Part shown: positions 4,922-6,344 of the stretch, in pieces
How positions within the stretch are numbered: the stretch's first letter is position 1
Layout: every line of letters begins with the position of its first letter
Assembly (NCBI GenBank): GCA_030631725.1
Contig: DAOVKO010000128.1
Coordinates: 1 to 6,344, forward strand
Reading direction: 5' to 3'
Length of the DNA stretch: 6,344 nt
Source of the DNA: Actinomycetes bacterium
GTDB lineage: Bacteria; Planctomycetota; Phycisphaerae; JAACET01
Position numbers and translations under genes: made by a program
The notes under the pieces: generated by a model
What the model saw: only the letters and a program-made list of their open reading frames with translations
What the model was told of the DNA's origin: nothing
Database searches by the model: none

Positions 4922-5914
4922 CTATAATTTCACCACAGCCGAGCCCCAGGTAAGTCCTCCGCCGAAAGCGACCATAATAATCGTATCCCCCGCCACCAGC
5001 TTACCTTCTCTCCGGGCCTCATCCAGAGCTATGGGAACCGACGCCGAGGATGTATTCCCGCAACGATCTATGTTGATGTACACCTTCTCCGCCGGAAAGC
5101 CCAGTTTTCCCATAGCCGAGTCGATAATTCGTCGATTCACCTGGTGGGGCACCACCATCTTCACATCATCCACTGACAAATCGCACTTCTTCATGGCATC
5201 CACTATCAGTTCCTGCATCGAGTTCACTGCAAACTTGTATATTGCTCGGCCCTGAATTTTCATGTATTGCATCCGCTTGTCCAGCACCTCTTGGCTGGCC
5301 GGATATCGTGAACCGCATCCCGGCAATTGCAGCATATCCCATTTATGCCCGTCCGATTTCAAGTTCGTATAGATAATCCCTTCCTGCCGGTCGTTGCTAG
5401 CCTTCAGCACGGCAGTACCAGCCCCGTCACCGAACAGGATGCAAGTGGTCCGGTCTTGGTAATCGGTGATCCGGCTCAGCGTTTCGCTGCCCACCAGCAG
5501 TACATGCTCGTACCGCCCGCTCTCGATGAACATTTTGCTTATCTCTAGACCATAGATAAACCCGCTGCACGCTGCGGCGATGTCAAATGCTGCTGCCTGC
5601 TCTGCCCCCAGCTTATCCTGGATAAAACACGCCGTTGCCGGCAAAGGCATCTCCGGGGTAATTGTTGCACAGATTATGGCATCGATTTGTTCAGCCCTGA
5701 CCCCCGCATCTTCCAAAGCCCTTTCTGATGCCGTTACGGCCATGCTCGCCGTCGTTTCCCCTTCCCCGGCAATGTGGCGCTCTTTGATACCGGTCCGAAC
5801 CGTGATCCATTCGTCCGAGGTATCAACCAGTTTCATCAGATCAAAATTCGAAAGTACCTTTTCGGGTATATAGCTTCCCGTCCCGGCTATGGCCGCACCC
5901 GGTTTGTCCGTCAT
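4922..5914 (-). CDS. fabH: 3-oxoacyl-[acyl-carrier-protein] synthase III (initiating ketoacyl-ACP synthase)
   Basis: Starts fatty-acid synthesis by condensing acetyl-CoA (or a short branched acyl-CoA) with malonyl-ACP. The 330 residues are normal for FabH (about 317-335). The thiolase-fold triad is complete: Cys116 in AAACSGF, His257 in PHQVNRRI and Asn287 in GNTSSAS. Other family marks are DEWITVRTGIKERH (34-47), the glycine-rich FGDGAG (161-166) and the C-terminal GGGLTWGSAVVKL. The PHQAN motif has Val for Ala, a mild change. The primer preference (acetyl or branched) cannot be read from sequence alone. The ATG follows the plsX stop by 13 nt with only a modest AGG about eight nt upstream. 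The plsX-fabH-fabD order separates it from FabH-like enzymes of secondary metabolism. Confidence 0.97.
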   Translation of the reverse strand: MTDKPGAAIAGTGSYIPEKVLSNFDLMKLVDTSDEWITVRTGIKERHIAGEGETTASMAVTASERALEDAGVRAEQIDAIICATITPEMPLPATACFIQDKLGAEQAAAFDIAAACSGFIYGLEISKMFIESGRYEHVLLVGSETLSRITDYQDRTTCILFGDGAGTAVLKASNDRQEGIIYTNLKSDGHKWDMLQLPGCGSRYPASQEVLDKRMQYMKIQGRAIYKFAVNSMQELIVDAMKKCDLSVDDVKMVVPHQVNRRIIDSAMGKLGFPAEKVYINIDRCGNTSSASVPIALDEARREGKLVAGDTIIMVAFGGGLTWGSAVVKL

Positions 5915-5927
5915 ATCTACTACCTGT

Positions 5928-6344
5928 TTATTTGTTGAGTCGTTCGACTATTTGTTCGTTCAAGTGGTCGTAGGCCAGGTCCCGTGCCACCCGGATCGCA
6001 TTCTTCACCGCCTGACGATTGCTCGAACCGTGGCATTTGATGCTCAGTTTCTGCAGGCCCAGCAGCGGGGCACCACCATACTCCGAATGGTCGTAACTGC
6101 ACTGTATGCCACGCGTTATGGGAATAAGAGCCGCGGCCGTCTCCGGTATCTGCTCCCGGGCTATTGCTTGTACGGTTTCCATCAGATTACCTACTAGAGC
6201 TTCCACAACCTTCAGCAGAACATTGCCCACGAAGCCTTCGCAGATCATCACCTCGCAGACCCCCCCGAAAATGTCCCGTCCTTCAATATTGCCCACGAAG
6301 TTCATCTTCTCATCTGCTTTACACAGCTCATGGGCTTCCCGCAC
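5928..6344 (-). CDS. plsX: Phosphate acyltransferase PlsX, C-terminal 139 codons including stop (5' part outside window)
   Basis: Converts acyl-ACP to acyl-phosphate, the substrate PlsY uses to begin phospholipid synthesis; a peripheral membrane enzyme in characterised species. Only about the last 40 percent of a usual 330-360 residue protein is present. Recognisable blocks in order are NFVGNIEGRDIF, CEGFVGNVLLK (commonly CDGF or TDGF, so Glu replaces Asp here), EYGGAPLLGLQ and CHGSSNRQAVKNAIRVA near the C-terminus. The GTG at the window edge is an internal Val codon, not a start, because conserved PlsX sequence begins at once. The TAA stop lies 13 nt before fabH, so the two are almost certainly co-transcribed. 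Confidence 0.94.
   Translation of the reverse strand: MREAHELCKADEKMNFVGNIEGRDIFGGVCEVMICEGFVGNVLLKVVEALVGNLMETVQAIAREQIPETAAALIPITRGIQCSYDHSEYGGAPLLGLQKLSIKCHGSSNRQAVKNAIRVARDLAYDHLNEQIVERLNK

Overview
The window is a compact block of housekeeping lipid-synthesis genes followed by the start of a secretion or pilus motor gene. Every gene I can support lies on the minus strand, so transcription runs from high to low coordinates: 'plsX (5' part missing), fabH, fabD, fabG, acpP, fabF, then a 454-bp non-coding gap, then a GspE/PilB/MshE-type ATPase that runs off the left edge. This is the classic bacterial type II fatty-acid synthesis cluster order. The rpmF gene that often precedes plsX would lie beyond the right edge.

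How the genes work together: FabD loads malonyl groups onto the acyl carrier protein AcpP. FabH condenses acetyl-CoA with malonyl-ACP to start a chain, FabG reduces the 3-keto intermediate, and FabF extends the growing chain. PlsX passes finished acyl chains from ACP to acyl-phosphate for phospholipid synthesis. The dehydratase (FabZ/FabA) and enoyl reductase (FabI/K/L/V) needed to complete the cycle are not in the window. Gaps are short at plsX-fabH (13 nt), fabD-fabG (9 nt, with the fabG ribosome site overlapping the fabD stop) and acpP-fabF (14 nt), which indicates one operon. Gaps are longer at fabH-fabD (75 nt) and fabG-acpP (125 nt); the second holds a plausible internal promoter and a 14-bp dyad.

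Between fabF and the ATPase gene (1083-1536) I see no coding sequence. It holds a nested palindromic element just after fabF, and a close match to the sigma-54 -24/-12 promoter about 125 bp upstream of the ATPase start. The ATPase has an N-terminal MshEN-type domain with the paired RLG motifs of cyclic-di-GMP-binding motor ATPases, so the left end probably belongs to a separately regulated type IV pilus or type II secretion locus.

Organism: a bacterium with moderately high GC (mid-50s percent by eye), probably Gram-negative because of the GspE/PilB-like motor. Some sequence details (GLSLG in FabD, KSQLGHLLGASGG in FabF) give a weak, unverified impression of a planctomycete or related deep-branching lineage. 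No tRNA, rRNA, CRISPR array or insertion sequence was seen. I did not find a previously undescribed system. The points worth checking are regulatory signals around the ATPase gene, a FabG with an NADH-type cofactor residue, and a FabD with an altered nucleophile-elbow motif.
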